From: Maribellus luteus | GTDB lineage: Bacteria; Bacteroidota; Bacteroidia; Bacteroidales; Prolixibacteraceae | Reading direction: 5' to 3' | Length of the DNA stretch: 64,000 nt | Assembly (NCBI RefSeq): GCF_003576475.1 | Contig: NZ_QWGR01000007.1 | Coordinates: forward strand, 68,799-132,798 | Shown here: in pieces, positions 63,363-64,000 of the stretch | How the letters are laid out: each line of letters opens with the position of its first letter | Numbering within the stretch: the first letter of the stretch is position 1 | Position numbers and translations under genes: made by a program | The notes under the pieces: model-generated | The model's input: only the letters and a program-made list of their open reading frames with translations | The model's database searches: none | Told to the model about the DNA's origin: nothing

Positions 63363-63629
63363 TTAAGGGAACTTACTGTATATTTTACTTCGTGGTGCAA
63401 ATGCTGCGAAAATTATTGTATCATTTTCAAAAAAGAAACCTATCCGGTATTTTCCTTTTCGGTAACGATACGCAGTAGGGTGGCCTTTTAGTTTTTTGAC
63501 GTTAGGTATTTCATCGAGGGTATCGGCTTGTTCAAATTGTTGAATACACTGAAAGACAATTTTAGCCAGTGCATGATCTTTACTTCGAGCCAGGTCTTTT
63601 TCAAAACCGCTGAGAAAGCTAATCCTCAT
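63363..63629 (-). CDS. RelE/ParE-family toxin
   Basis: An 88-residue toxin-fold protein: MRISFLSGFEKDLARSKDHALAKIV, then VKKLKGHPTAYRYRKGKYRIGFFFENDTIIFAAFAPRSKIYSKFP. The KLKG, YRYRKGKYRIGF and final R-x-KIY pattern is that of RelE/ParE RNase or gyrase toxins; the subtype cannot be fixed from sequence alone. It overlaps the preceding antitoxin gene by 11 bases. Confidence 0.9.
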   Translation of the reverse strand: MRISFLSGFEKDLARSKDHALAKIVFQCIQQFEQADTLDEIPNVKKLKGHPTAYRYRKGKYRIGFFFENDTIIFAAFAPRSKIYSKFP

Positions 63630-63849
63630 TTTTATAGTCTGTTTTCTGCTCGTTAAGAATATTTTGGATCGTGCTTAAAACTTTTTCTTTAGCAACATAT
63701 CCGGTTTTTTTGTTTGCTTCCATATCTGCCAGTAACTGAGCGTCGATGACGTCGCTGGTGGTATTGATCTCGAGGCCCAGTCGTTGTGCCAGTTCTACGA
63801 AAAAAAGAAATTCTTTTTTATCTCTCGGATGTATGATGATGGAATCCAT
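63619..63849 (-). CDS. antitoxin partner of RelE/ParE
   Basis: A 76-residue protein starting MDSIIIHPRDKKEFLFFVELAQRLGLEI and ending with acidic residues (KTDYKNED). The beta-strand start and helical tail resemble small type II antitoxins common next to RelE in Bacteroidota. The 11-base overlap with the toxin supports the role. A TATATTTG box lies 16 bases before the ATG. Confidence 0.82.
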   Translation of the reverse strand: MDSIIIHPRDKKEFLFFVELAQRLGLEINTTSDVIDAQLLADMEANKKTGYVAKEKVLSTIQNILNEQKTDYKNED

Positions 63850-63864
63850 GATTTATTCTTTTTA

Positions 63865-63872
63865 CAAATATA
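63865..63872 (-). promoter_or_regulatory. -7 box of the RelE-antitoxin operon
   Basis: TATATTTG on the minus strand. The leader would be only about ten bases, similar to the nearly leaderless mntA. Confidence 0.5.
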
Positions 63873-63884
63873 CGAAAATGACCT

Positions 63885-64000
63885 TTATGCCGGATACTTG
63901 ATCTTTGATGCTGGATTCTCGTTATTTGATACTCGCAGCTCGCGGCTCACTACTCTGTACTAATTACTCATTACTTTTTTTTTGCTCTTTGCTCCATGCT
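63885..64000. repeat. TTGATAC-type repeat at the right edge
   Basis: GATACTTGATCTTTGATGCTG, TTGATACTCGCAGCTCGCGG and TACTAATTACTCATTAC words continue to the end of the window. No gene is seen. Confidence 0.7.

Overview
The window looks like chromosomal DNA of a Bacteroidota bacterium, probably of the Marinilabiliales/Prolixibacteraceae type. The lineage is inferred from gene content and promoter style, not from a marker search. Support comes from TAnnTTTG-type -7 boxes, a thrS-infC-rpmI-rplT operon, an S9B dipeptidyl peptidase IV, the sodium-pumping methylmalonyl-CoA decarboxylase operon typical of propionate-forming Bacteroidota, LytTR signalling, S1 sulfatases and a GH51 arabinofuranosidase.

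Layout. 1-5.2 kb (minus strand): a cut-off RND efflux adaptor, a DUF502 membrane protein, a TerC-family protein and a DPP-IV peptidase. 5.2-5.8 kb: a divergent gap with a possible 17-codon gene and a strong hairpin. 5.8-9.2 kb: threonyl-tRNA synthetase, IF-3 (apparently starting at AUA), L35 and L20. 9.2-12.7 kb: arabinofuranosidase, sugar kinase and an outer-membrane barrel. 13.0-20.7 kb: an RND efflux operon (adaptor, pump, TolC) running into a LytS-type kinase, a LytTR regulator and a 58-residue protein. 20.8-24.2 kb: two S1 sulfatases. 24.6-30.6 kb (minus): methylmalonyl-CoA decarboxylase subunits, methylmalonyl-CoA epimerase and an acetyl-CoA hydrolase/CoA-transferase. 30.9-36.3 kb: ferritin, a RelA/SpoT homologue with a ruined hydrolase site, glycerate kinase and two TPR proteins.

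36.4-62.1 kb (mainly minus) is a surface-polysaccharide locus. It holds Wzi-like, WcaJ-like, UDP-glucuronate decarboxylase, a second priming sugar transferase, a WecG/TagA transferase, an alpha/alpha-toroid-like protein, glycosyltransferases, two acyltransferase-like proteins, a polysaccharide deacetylase, Wzy, pyruvyl transferase, Wzx, WecB and WecC. Together they suggest a ManNAcA-containing, probably pyruvylated and acylated polymer made by a Wzx/Wzy route. The 49-59 kb core is visibly richer in A+T than its flanks.

The polysaccharide locus is interrupted by dense repeats (40.5-47.1 kb and 60.2-62.5 kb). One family is REP-like: a GTAG tetranucleotide beside a hairpin, in five copies, one with two compensatory base-pair swaps. 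A second family of GAGGAGCGACGAAG type sits in frame inside wecB twice and lies around a small GIY-YIG endonuclease gene. The repeat blocks also carry a HepT/MntA pair, and the right end carries two type II toxin-antitoxin pairs. A 21-bp minisatellite reads as a heptad protein repeat just upstream of an unrecognised 232-residue gene. No tRNA, rRNA, CRISPR array or complete insertion sequence was seen.
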